Shown here one piece after another: positions 9,368 through 16,498 of a stretch of 64,000 nucleotides of DNA. The position numbers and the translations under genes were made by a program. The stretch lies in contig JAHIRF010000011.1 of NCBI GenBank assembly GCA_018818785.1, positions 22,987 through 86,986 of the forward strand, given 5' to 3'. Source of the DNA: Thermoplasmatota archaeon (GTDB taxonomy: Archaea > Thermoplasmatota > Thermoplasmata > UBA10834). How positions within the stretch are numbered: the first letter of the stretch is position 1; the number at the start of each line of letters is the position of its first letter. The notes beneath the pieces are model-generated. The model did not search any database and was not told where the DNA came from. It worked only from the letters and a program-made list of their open reading frames with translations.

Positions 9368-9889
9368 TCACTTGCCTCCTGTCACTAGCTTGTCGAATCC
9401 GCACAGCGCGCTGATCTTCTTCACTTCCTCCAGAGCCTTGGGGTCTGAGAAGACCGTCGGCGGGGTCTCGAGCAGTCCGAGCTTCTTCCTCAATGCCTTG
9501 TCCTCGTCCCTGAGGGACACGAGGTGGCCTGTCTTCGATATCAGTTCCGCGACCTTCCGGTGCGGTTCTGCCATGTATCCTTTCCTGACGGCCATGTTCC
9601 TGAGGGCCATTATGATGTCGACGATCTCGACACCCCTCGGGCACCTCTCATAGCACGTGTAACAGGTGGTGCAGAGCCAGAGATCATCGGATGGCAGTAC
9701 ATCCTCCTCGAATCCCAGCTGCGCCCTCCTGACGACCTTCCTCACCCTGAAGGCGGTCTGCCTTCCGGATGGGCAGCTGCCTGTGCAGGTGCCGCATTGG
9801 AAACAGAGATTGACCGTCTTGCCTCCCGCCTCTACTACTTTACGTGTGAATTCCGGATTTGGTTCCTTAGCTTCCGCCAAAAGACTCAC
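9368..9889 (-). CDS. hdrC: Heterodisulfide reductase subunit C homologue (two [4Fe-4S] clusters)
   Basis: A 173-residue iron-sulfur protein with two CxxCxxCxxxCP motifs: CFQCGTCTGSCPSG (about residues 29-42) and CTTCYTCYERCPRG (about 73-86). HdrC passes electrons between HdrA and HdrB. It starts at GTG 9889 and is followed directly by hdrB. This is the first gene of the unit hdrC-hdrB-89-residue protein, possibly continuing into the zinc-ribbon and M20 genes. No HdrA, Mvh or Frh gene is nearby. Confidence 0.88.
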   Translation of the reverse strand: MSLLAEAKEPNPEFTRKVVEAGGKTVNLCFQCGTCTGSCPSGRQTAFRVRKVVRRAQLGFEEDVLPSDDLWLCTTCYTCYERCPRGVEIVDIIMALRNMAVRKGYMAEPHRKVAELISKTGHLVSLRDEDKALRKKLGLLETPPTVFSDPKALEEVKKISALCGFDKLVTGGK

Positions 9890-9944
9890 CGGGCGAGGAA
9901 CCGATGCCGCCGTATATGAGCGTTTTGCTGAAATGGGTCATGCA

Positions 9945-10766
9945 TTATCCTTTCGGATAAAGCCCTGCTCTCCTGGCCTCATCGATGAACGCGGTGACAT
10001 CCGCATGGTACGAGAACGGGATCGCCATGATCGAATGGATCGACCATCTCTGTTCGGTTGCATCCTTCGCTTTCACTATGCCTCTCCTGACGAGGCTTCG
10101 GTTGACGAAGTAGCTCAGTTCGGTAGAGTCTAGCATCGCGGGTTCGAATGCCTTGAAGATGATCCGGTGTTCGACCTTCTTCTCTTCCAGATATCGGAAC
10201 CCCAACCTCTGCGCTCCGAATGCCAGATCCAGATATCTCGGGCCTGAATCTCTGTGCAGGAGCAGATCGTTGCCCACCTCAGTTCCAACGACCTCCTGGG
10301 ACCGTTCCATTGCGAAGAGCGCATCGTCCAGGATCATGCAGTCCACGATCCCCTGATCCGCCATCCTCAGGTTCTCCTCGTCGGTCGAGATCCATATGCT
10401 GCAATCGATCCCCTTCTTCGAGAGCGCCGTGGCCGCGGTCAGGAGGCAGCTCTCCGAAACGAGGGTGCCAGCGACCTTCAGTTGCGGTTGGTCGTCGAGC
10501 CTCTTCTCATATGATTCGAATCTATCAATGAGTTCCATGCCTTGGACTGTCAGCTTCGATCCTTTGCTGTTCGATTTGACGAGCGACGTCCCGATCTTCG
10601 CTTCCGCTTCCCTTACGTACTTATACAATACAGGTGTCGATATCCCCAACTCTTCCGCGGCCTTCTTCATACTGCCCTTTCTCTTCAGGGCGGATATCGC
10701 CTCCAATTGTCTCCGGGTGATGTTCTCGCCATCGACCACCAGTGTCGCGCGGGCCCGCACATTCAT
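9945..10766 (-). CDS. LysR/ModE-like HTH transcriptional regulator
   Basis: A 273-residue regulator. Residues about 15-75 form a ModE/LysR-type winged helix (QLEAISALKRKGSMKKAAEE, then LGISTPVLYKYVREAE). The rest, from about 95, resembles a periplasmic-binding-protein-like ligand domain of the kind fused to such HTHs (DCSIWISTDEENL, DCMILDDALFA). It begins 3 nt after the ABC-2 permease gene, so it belongs to the TetR-ABC exporter operon. The ligand is unknown. Confidence 0.7.
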   Translation of the reverse strand: MNVRARATLVVDGENITRRQLEAISALKRKGSMKKAAEELGISTPVLYKYVREAEAKIGTSLVKSNSKGSKLTVQGMELIDRFESYEKRLDDQPQLKVAGTLVSESCLLTAATALSKKGIDCSIWISTDEENLRMADQGIVDCMILDDALFAMERSQEVVGTEVGNDLLLHRDSGPRYLDLAFGAQRLGFRYLEEKKVEHRIIFKAFEPAMLDSTELSYFVNRSLVRRGIVKAKDATEQRWSIHSIMAIPFSYHADVTAFIDEARRAGLYPKG

Positions 10767-10769
10767 GGC

Positions 10770-11927
10770 TCATCTCCTCCTTCGGAGGCCGTATGTGCTC
10801 AGAAGCAGCATCGCAGCGGCGAAGCAGACCAAGACGGTGACCTCGGGCCATACCTCTCCCAGCCCCCATCCCCTGATCATGATGGACCGGCACCCCTCGA
10901 CCGCGTAGGTCAACGGTATGAAGTTCGAGACGGGTCTCAGAAGGTCAGGTACCGCCTCGAGCGGCCAGAACACACCCGCCAGTAGGATGGAAGGGAAGAG
11001 TATGAGTGGCATGAACTGGACTGCCTGGAACTCGTTCTTCGCTATTGATGACAGGAGGAATCCCAAACCCTGATTCCCGACGCCCAGCAGGAAGACCACG
11101 AGGAGCACTAGGAGGGCGCTGCCGACTATCTGCACTTGGAACAGCAGTATCGCCGTGGAGAGTATCACCAGCGACTGGATGAGTCCAACCACGCCCAGTG
11201 CGACCGCATATCCTGCGACTATCTCCCCTTCTGTCAAAGGTGTTGTGAGCAGACGGTCGAGGGTCCCCGTCGACCGTTCGTGCACGAACGATATGATCGA
11301 TAGCATGAATGTCACCATCATCGCGGCGAGACCCATGACCCCGGGTGCGAAGAAGTCTATGAACTCCGCATCCTCTCCGTATACCATGTCCTGGGAGATG
11401 AGCACGGGTGATGCGATGTCGTATTGGGTGAGCAGGACCCGCTGTACGGTCGTCTGGACTTCGGTTATTATCGCGCTGGCTATGTTCGGATTGCTCGCAT
11501 CGATGTATATCCACAATATCCCCTGGATGCTTGACAAGTAATCCGCGGGTCCATCGATCGCCGATTCCACGTTGCTCGAGAAGTTCTGTGGGAAGACGAT
11601 CACGGCCCATGCGTCTCCGTTCCTCACATTGTCGACAACACTGTCGACCGATTGGGCGTATCCATCCGGCCAGGACGGCTCAAGGGTCCTCAGGACATCC
11701 CTCGATTGCAGTTCATCGATCATCGAGGCAGATGCGGAACCGTTGACCGTTCCCTCGTCGAGATTGACGACGTATACGGAAATGTCCTTCAGCTCCCCAC
11801 CGAATGTGTAGCCGAAGATCGCTATCATGAAGAGCGGCATGAGTACGAGGAATCCTGCGGTCCTTCGATCGTGCTTCAACGACCTCAGGGTCTTCCTTGC
11901 GACTGCCGTCACGCGTTTGAGTTTCAT
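10770..11927 (-). CDS. ABC-2 type multidrug/lipid exporter permease
   Basis: A 385-residue permease of the ABC-2/YhhJ class: one N-terminal helix (about residues 25-45), a large extracytoplasmic domain (about 50-190), then five clustered helices. The family pattern FVHERSTGTLDRLLTTPL is present near residue 235. I chose ATG 11927 because it overlaps the ATPase stop codon (ATGA); a longer frame to 12056 would bury the ATPase C-terminus. With the upstream ATPase it should form an exporter for toxic compounds or lipids. Confidence 0.85.
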   Translation of the reverse strand: MKLKRVTAVARKTLRSLKHDRRTAGFLVLMPLFMIAIFGYTFGGELKDISVYVVNLDEGTVNGSASASMIDELQSRDVLRTLEPSWPDGYAQSVDSVVDNVRNGDAWAVIVFPQNFSSNVESAIDGPADYLSSIQGILWIYIDASNPNIASAIITEVQTTVQRVLLTQYDIASPVLISQDMVYGEDAEFIDFFAPGVMGLAAMMVTFMLSIISFVHERSTGTLDRLLTTPLTEGEIVAGYAVALGVVGLIQSLVILSTAILLFQVQIVGSALLVLLVVFLLGVGNQGLGFLLSSIAKNEFQAVQFMPLILFPSILLAGVFWPLEAVPDLLRPVSNFIPLTYAVEGCRSIMIRGWGLGEVWPEVTVLVCFAAAMLLLSTYGLRRRR

Positions 11928-12706
11928 TCCGCTACCCCCTTCGAGAATGCCATGAACGCATCCTCCAGATTGGATGTCGATGATCTGTCCATCAGGTCTC
12001 GCGGTGATCCTTCGGCTATGAGCTTCCCCTGTCTCATCATCCCCACGATATCGCATCTCACTGCTTCGTCCATGTAGTGTGTTGTGATGACGACCGTCCT
12101 TCCTCGTGCCTTGAGATCGTCGAAGTGATGCCAGAACCCCATCCTCAGTTCTGGGTCCACGCCGACCGTTGGTTCATCCAAGAAAAGGACCTCTGGGTCG
12201 TGCATCATCGCACAGGCTAGGGAGACCCTGTGTTTCATCCCTCCACTCAGCTGGGACGCGAGGCTATCTCCCCGGTCGCTGAGGTCGACCATCGAAAGCA
12301 GTTCCTCCTGCCTCTCGAGCAGTCTCTCTTGGCCCATGGAGTAGATGCTGCCGAAGAGCTGCAGGTTCTCCGATACCGTCAGGTCTGTGTATATCGCCAT
12401 TTCCTGTGGCATGTACCCTATGTCTGAAATCCTCCCCTTCAACGGGATGCGCTCACCAAGGACCTCTGCGGTTCCCGAGCTAGGTTTAAGCAGACCCACG
12501 AGCATCTTTATCGTTGTCGTCTTGCCAGATCCATTCGGCCCGATCATGCCATATAGGGTCCCTTTTCCGATCGTTAGGTCCAGATCATCCACTGCGACCA
12601 GGTCATCGAACTCCTTTCTAAGCTGCCGAGTCACGATAGCGCGTCCATCTTGAGACGCGTCCCCCTCGCGTGTGGCACCCACCATCTTCACACTCCTTTT
12701 CCTCAT
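11924..12706 (-). CDS. ABC-2 type exporter ATPase
   Basis: A 260-residue nucleotide-binding subunit. Walker A GPNGSGKTT, Q-loop in YMPQE, signature LSGGM, Walker B VLFLDEP followed by TVGVDPELR, and H-loop ITTHYMDEA are all present and in order. The first 22 residues or so are an extension before the ABC domain. It overlaps the upstream TetR gene by 4 nt and the downstream permease by 4 nt, so the three are translationally coupled. Control by the TetR product is likely. Confidence 0.9.
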   Translation of the reverse strand: MRKRSVKMVGATREGDASQDGRAIVTRQLRKEFDDLVAVDDLDLTIGKGTLYGMIGPNGSGKTTTIKMLVGLLKPSSGTAEVLGERIPLKGRISDIGYMPQEMAIYTDLTVSENLQLFGSIYSMGQERLLERQEELLSMVDLSDRGDSLASQLSGGMKHRVSLACAMMHDPEVLFLDEPTVGVDPELRMGFWHHFDDLKARGRTVVITTHYMDEAVRCDIVGMMRQGKLIAEGSPRDLMDRSSTSNLEDAFMAFSKGVAE

Positions 12707-13329
12707 CTCGCCACCTTCTCTTCCAACCTGACCCCATCGACGAATACGGACGCGAAACCTCTGATGTAGGCCTCATCCTCTACCGGGTCAGGGTCATCTC
12801 CTCCGAGCATGTACCGTGTGATGAAATACCCCTGGACCATCCCCATCAGCGCCCTTGCAGCCACCTCTGGCCGGATCTTCCGTATCCTCCCTTCTTCCAC
12901 GAGCCTCGCCATCATGGATGTGAGGAATTCGATGCCTCTTTGCATAACGGTCTCGGACAACATCCTCCTGCTTTTCGGATATCGCCAGGCATCTCCGAGG
13001 ACGACCATGAACAGGTGTCTGTTCTCCTGAAGGACGGTGAGTGCCGTCCTCACGTTATGCACGATCAGCTCTTCGAGGGGTGCATCGGCGTCGAACCTCA
13101 CATGCTCGACGATATCTTTCAGGGCCGACTTCTCCGTGAGGACCGCGGAGAAGAGCGTATTCTTCGACTTGAACTGTCTGAAGACCGTCACCTCATTGAC
13201 TCCTGCGCGCTCGGCGATCTCCTTGGTGGTGGCTGCGGTGAACCCTTTGCTCCCGAACACCTCCAATGCCGCTTTGAGTATCCTCTCCCTCGAATCCGTG
13301 GTTTTCGAGCCTTTCGTTCTCCCTCTCAT
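12703..13329 (-). CDS. TetR-family repressor
   Basis: A 208-residue TetR-type regulator. The N-terminal HTH spans about residues 15-65 (RERILKAALEVFGSKGF, then TTKEIAERAGV, TVFRQFKSK). The C-terminal half is an all-helical ligand domain. I chose ATG 13329 over a TTG at 13341, because the TTG lies inside the palindromic operator at 13337-13354. It heads the operon TetR-ATPase-permease-HTH regulator and probably represses its own transcription and that of the exporter. Confidence 0.85.
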   Translation of the reverse strand: MRGRTKGSKTTDSRERILKAALEVFGSKGFTAATTKEIAERAGVNEVTVFRQFKSKNTLFSAVLTEKSALKDIVEHVRFDADAPLEELIVHNVRTALTVLQENRHLFMVVLGDAWRYPKSRRMLSETVMQRGIEFLTSMMARLVEEGRIRKIRPEVAARALMGMVQGYFITRYMLGGDDPDPVEDEAYIRGFASVFVDGVRLEEKVAR

Positions 13330-13336
13330 CAATGAG

Positions 13337-13354
13337 TGCAAGTACTTACTTGCA
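13337..13354. promoter_or_regulatory. Candidate TetR operator, 8-bp inverted repeat between TATA box and start codon
   Basis: tgcaagta-ct-tacttgca is a perfect inverted repeat. On the minus strand a TATA-like gatatatg overlaps its upstream edge (13353-13360) and the TetR ATG is 8 nt downstream. A protein bound here would block RNA polymerase at the start site, the classic place for an autorepressor. Confidence 0.65.
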
Positions 13355-13374
13355 TATATCCGTTACTGACCGCT

Positions 13375-13395
13375 CCGTCATATGCGATATGACGG
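13375..13395. promoter_or_regulatory. Second perfect palindrome upstream of the TetR promoter
   Basis: ccgtcatat-gcg-atatgacgg has perfect 9-bp arms around a 3-nt centre. It lies upstream of the TATA element of the TetR operon and about 95 nt before the divergent GTPase gene. Its sequence differs from the 13337-13354 palindrome, so a different regulator may bind, for example the operon's own LysR/ModE-like protein. Confidence 0.5.
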
Positions 13396-13489
13396 TCGAC
13401 CAGAATGGATGTACTGGACTGGTTATCATTAGTGAGATTCCTGGTCTGAACGGTTATATAGACAAGGGATTATTTCCAAAGCGTTCTGA

Positions 13490-14002
13490 ATGCCTTCGAG
13501 AAAGTACATACTCAAACTCTGTCTCCTCGGTGACGGTGCGGTCGGGAAGACGAGTCTTGTCCGAAGATATGTTCATGATTCTTTCGATGACAGGTATCTG
13601 ATATCTTTCGGCACTAAAGTGTCCAAGAAGACCGTCACGGTCTCGGAGGTGGACGCCGATCTAATGATATGGGACATCCTGGGACAGAAGACCCACGAGT
13701 CCCTCCATTCCGCGTACTACAGGGGCGCTGCAGGCGCCTTCGCCGTATGTGATTTCACCCGAAGGCAGACGGTCGAATCCGTGGCCACTTGGATCGATGG
13801 CATCCGATCGGTGGTGGGTGACATCCCGATCATCATGCTCGCCAACAAGAGTGATCTCCCGAAGGCTTTCCCTTCCGAAGAGATACGTTCCATAGCATCA
13901 TCGAAGGGCTGTGAGATGATGGAAACGAGCGCCAAGACGGGAGAGAACGTCGAAGAGGCCTTCATCGCGCTTACCAGGAAGATGTTGGAGGCGAATCCGT
14001 GA
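13490..14002 (+). CDS. Rab/Ras-like small GTPase
   Basis: A 170-residue GTPase with the eukaryotic-type Ras/Rab layout. G1 is GDGAVGKTS (residues 14-22), a G2 Thr lies in ISFGTK (T42), G3 is WDILGQ (61-66), G4 is NKSD (119-122) and G5 is ETSAK (145-149). WDxxGQ with a catalytic-position Gln is typical of Rab/Ras proteins, not of bacterial Era/Obg GTPases. There is no C-terminal Cys, so no prenyl anchor. A TATA-like ttatata (13454-13460) precedes the ATG. The next gene overlaps by 4 nt and encodes a V4R-DUF835 protein, which suggests the two proteins work together. Confidence 0.9.
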   Translation: MPSRKYILKLCLLGDGAVGKTSLVRRYVHDSFDDRYLISFGTKVSKKTVTVSEVDADLMIWDILGQKTHESLHSAYYRGAAGAFAVCDFTRRQTVESVATWIDGIRSVVGDIPIIMLANKSDLPKAFPSEEIRSIASSKGCEMMETSAKTGENVEEAFIALTRKMLEANP

Positions 14003-14931
14003 AGCAGATCCCGTTCTTCGTCATGCCTGGAATCGCACTCTCACACCTGCGCGAGGAGCTCGAGATCGTCGAGGGTGAGCACAGGGCGAAACTGATGGTA
14101 TACCGATACGGTCAGAGGTGCGGCCGCGCGTTGGTCCAGAGCTATGCCATGTCATGTTCTGGATTGATCGAGGTCAGGGCCGTGATCGAGCCCATATGGA
14201 TGGAGGCAGGTCTCAGCAGGATAAAGGTCGATTCCGCGGAGGAGTCCGACATGGTCGTCAGCCTCGAGGATTCGATAGAGGCGAAGGAGGGCAAGACATG
14301 CGAGTTCGCGAGAGGCTACCTGTCAGGCATCGTATCCGAGCTGACCGGCAAACGGTTCGAGGTCGATGAGGTGGAATGCGCGAGCACGGGATACATCGCG
14401 TGTGTTCTCCAGGCCTACGAGGTCGTTGATAACCTCAAGCCTACCAGACAGGTCGAGGCGGAGACCGCGAGGAAGTACAATCTGGAATCCGGCTATTCCT
14501 ATCTGATAAAGGAAGAGATCCCTGACCAGGCATTCGATATATTCGTCGATTCTGCGAAGCATGGTGTTCCGTGCCTTTGTGTCACCCGTGAATACCCCGA
14601 GAAGGTGAAGGAGCGGTGGGATCTGAAAGGCACCCCATTCCTATGGTTGTCGATGGATCAGGAGAAGACATATTCGAGGGAGCCTTCGAACCTGGCGCTG
14701 CTCTACTCTGATATGAAGACGTTCATCACGGAGAACAACAACTGCGCGGTCCTCCTATCCGGCATCGAATATCTGATATCGCAGAACGGTTTCCAGAAGG
14801 TCCTGAAACTGCTTCAACACCTAAACGACAAGGTCGCTGTTTCAGATTCCACACTCTTCGTCCCGATAAGTCCGTTGACCGTTTCGGAGCCGGAGCTGAA
14901 GATGCTCGAGAAAGAGATGAGGTCCTTCTAG
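13999..14931 (+). CDS. V4R-domain plus DUF835 protein, coupled to the Rab-like GTPase
   Basis: A 310-residue protein starting at GTG 13999, with ggaggcga upstream and a GTGA overlap with the GTPase stop codon. Residues about 75-150 match a V4R domain (CEFARGYLSGIVSELTGK, then VDEVECASTGYIACVLQ). Residues about 165-300 match DUF835, common in Thermoplasmatota and Thermococci (FLWLSMD, LSGIEYLISQNGFQKVLKLL). V4R shares its fold with the TRAPP Bet3 subunits that contact Rab GTPases in eukaryotes. The translational coupling to a Rab-like GTPase makes a partner, exchange-factor or scaffold role plausible, but that is inference. Confidence 0.75.
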   Translation: MKQIPFFVMPGIALSHLREELEIVEGEHRAKLMVYRYGQRCGRALVQSYAMSCSGLIEVRAVIEPIWMEAGLSRIKVDSAEESDMVVSLEDSIEAKEGKTCEFARGYLSGIVSELTGKRFEVDEVECASTGYIACVLQAYEVVDNLKPTRQVEAETARKYNLESGYSYLIKEEIPDQAFDIFVDSAKHGVPCLCVTREYPEKVKERWDLKGTPFLWLSMDQEKTYSREPSNLALLYSDMKTFITENNNCAVLLSGIEYLISQNGFQKVLKLLQHLNDKVAVSDSTLFVPISPLTVSEPELKMLEKEMRSF

Positions 14932-14964
14932 ATGACTGTTGATATTCAAGCGGTGGGATGAGTT

Positions 14965-15417
14965 TTGAGGTACGCCGTGATCGTCTGCCCCAAGTGCAAC
15001 AAGGCAAAAGGTATCGACACGATCAAGAAGACGACCACATGCCCTTGTGGAAGGGAGATCGTGTTCGCACGGACAAAATTCTATTTCGAGACCGACTCAC
15101 CTCTCGAACTGGCCGGGGCCGTCGCCGAGGCCAATGCGCAGCTGGGAGACGGGAATGTCCCGAAGATCGCCAAGAAACCCCGGAAAAGGGATGCCTATTC
15201 GTCCATATCCGAAAGGGTGCGGCCCATTCGCGACCCTGTCGAACGCATGCGGGTCATCGCATCGGAGCTCACAGAAGCGAAGGGGGAGTTCGGTCATGAG
15301 GATATCAAGCGGGTCCTGACATTGACGGGCAGAGACACTCCGGAGGACATCATCGCTAAACTGCAGAAGGCGAACCTGATCTACGAGGTCTCCGAAGGCC
15401 GGTTCAGATCAGTCTGA
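14965..15417 (+). CDS. Archaeal zinc-ribbon/winged-helix protein (DUF1922-like)
   Basis: A 150-residue protein starting at TTG 14965 after ggtgggatgag. The first 35 residues hold two CxxC-type pairs (CPKCNK, CPCGRE), a zinc beta ribbon of the DUF1922 kind. A basic linker (KKPRKRD) follows, and residues about 85-148 look like a winged helix (DIKRVLTLTGRDTPEDIIAK, then LQKANLIYEVSEGRFR). It may bind nucleic acid. It lies 34 nt after the V4R-DUF835 gene and may share its transcript. Confidence 0.65.
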   Translation: MRYAVIVCPKCNKAKGIDTIKKTTTCPCGREIVFARTKFYFETDSPLELAGAVAEANAQLGDGNVPKIAKKPRKRDAYSSISERVRPIRDPVERMRVIASELTEAKGEFGHEDIKRVLTLTGRDTPEDIIAKLQKANLIYEVSEGRFRSV

Positions 15418-15420
15418 TGC

Positions 15421-16143
15421 TCACTTCCTTTTCTTGAGTCCTCTGATGGAGTCTTCGACCAGGTTCGGAAGAGACTCTCTGTATATCTTCGCATATGCGT
15501 ATATCACTACGACAGATGCCGCCGCCAGTCCTATCAGGTTCAACGGCGGCTCGACGATGTCGAACATGAAGAAAGGCACCATCAGTAGGTTGTATCCGAG
15601 GTGGATCAACAGTGCCTCGATGAAGTGTCCCTTCACCTCTCCTCTCGCGACCCCGACTCCTATCAGTGTGGTCGTGGCGCCGTGGAGCAGCACGAGCTGT
15701 ATGCCGAGAAGCGAGTATGCGATCATATCCACCGCCTGTAGGTTCTCCACGCCAACAGCGCTCGCGAATATCGTCGCGAATGTGAAAGTCGCAGATATCC
15801 CAAGGCCAAGGGACAGTCCGTAGAACGCCGTGTCGACCTTCCGCTGGAATCGCGGGAAGTTCAGGATGATCAACTTGAAGAGCTCCTCCATGACCGCGAA
15901 GCCGACTATGAGTGCCAATATGGTCTCGACGGCGGACATCGTCTGGCCCCACGATTCGAAGGCGAACATGATCATGCCCAGGACTATCCCCAGGGCGAAG
16001 AACGCGAAGACCTTCCTGTCATCGAAGAATGGTTTCTTCACCGTCGGGAAAGTGTATTTGTTGAGGGTGAAGAACATCAGGGCGAGCGCTGGTGCGAATC
16101 CCGCGATTGCACTAGCGACGGTTATCATGTCTACCATGGTCAC
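15421..16143 (-). CDS. PrsW-like multi-pass membrane protein (putative intramembrane protease)
   Basis: A 240-residue protein with about seven hydrophobic segments. Family-like polar motifs lie in or next to helices: VMEELFKL (EExxK, about residue 85), LLHGATTTLIG (about 155) and LLIHLGYNLL (about 180). PrsW and CAAX-protease relatives use such Glu/His positions for metal-dependent cleavage of membrane proteins. The C-terminal tail is basic (RGLKKRK). It converges on the zinc-ribbon/winged-helix gene with a 3-nt gap. The substrate is unknown. Confidence 0.65.
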   Translation of the reverse strand: MTMVDMITVASAIAGFAPALALMFFTLNKYTFPTVKKPFFDDRKVFAFFALGIVLGMIMFAFESWGQTMSAVETILALIVGFAVMEELFKLIILNFPRFQRKVDTAFYGLSLGLGISATFTFATIFASAVGVENLQAVDMIAYSLLGIQLVLLHGATTTLIGVGVARGEVKGHFIEALLIHLGYNLLMVPFFMFDIVEPPLNLIGLAAASVVVIYAYAKIYRESLPNLVEDSIRGLKKRK

Positions 16144-16218
16144 ATTCCTGTAGCCCTAGGACGTTGATAACTTTATAGGGCGCAGCTCAGGTAATGGAGT
16201 GGTAGGGAGACCGAAATA

Positions 16219-16497
16219 ATGGCTAGATGTTCGCGATGCGGGAAGGATATTGGCTCAGTCGCTCAGTGCCCTAATTGTGGGTATCCGCCGAGTCAGAGCG
16301 TGGTCGGCAAGAGCATCAACAAGGCCGCTGGCGTGACGGGTGAGGTCATCGAGAAGAGCGTTGAAGTGGCGGAGAAGGTCGTGAAGGAGACAAAACCCGT
16401 GTTCAAGAGGGCGATCGACATGGGCAAAAATGGGGTCTCAAAGGCCAAGAGAAAGACTCTCGAAGTCGCTAATGATCTGAAAGAGAAGGGTCAATGA
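16219..16497 (+). CDS. Zinc-ribbon protein with long amphipathic helix
   Basis: A 92-residue protein. The N-terminus holds one zinc ribbon (CSRCGKD, then CPNCGYP; two CxxC pairs within 22 residues). The remaining 65 residues are lysine- and valine-rich and predicted helical, with a repeating polar/hydrophobic pattern. TATA-like tttatag near 16171-16177 is followed by a short leader. No recognised function; perhaps a membrane-associated or scaffold peptide. Confidence 0.6.
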   Translation: MARCSRCGKDIGSVAQCPNCGYPPSQSVVGKSINKAAGVTGEVIEKSVEVAEKVVKETKPVFKRAIDMGKNGVSKAKRKTLEVANDLKEKGQ

Positions 16498-16498
16498 T

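Noticed and set aside
12670..13335. 221-codon frame opposite TetR
   Set aside because: TetR on the minus strand has a clear HTH and operator; this is its shadow.
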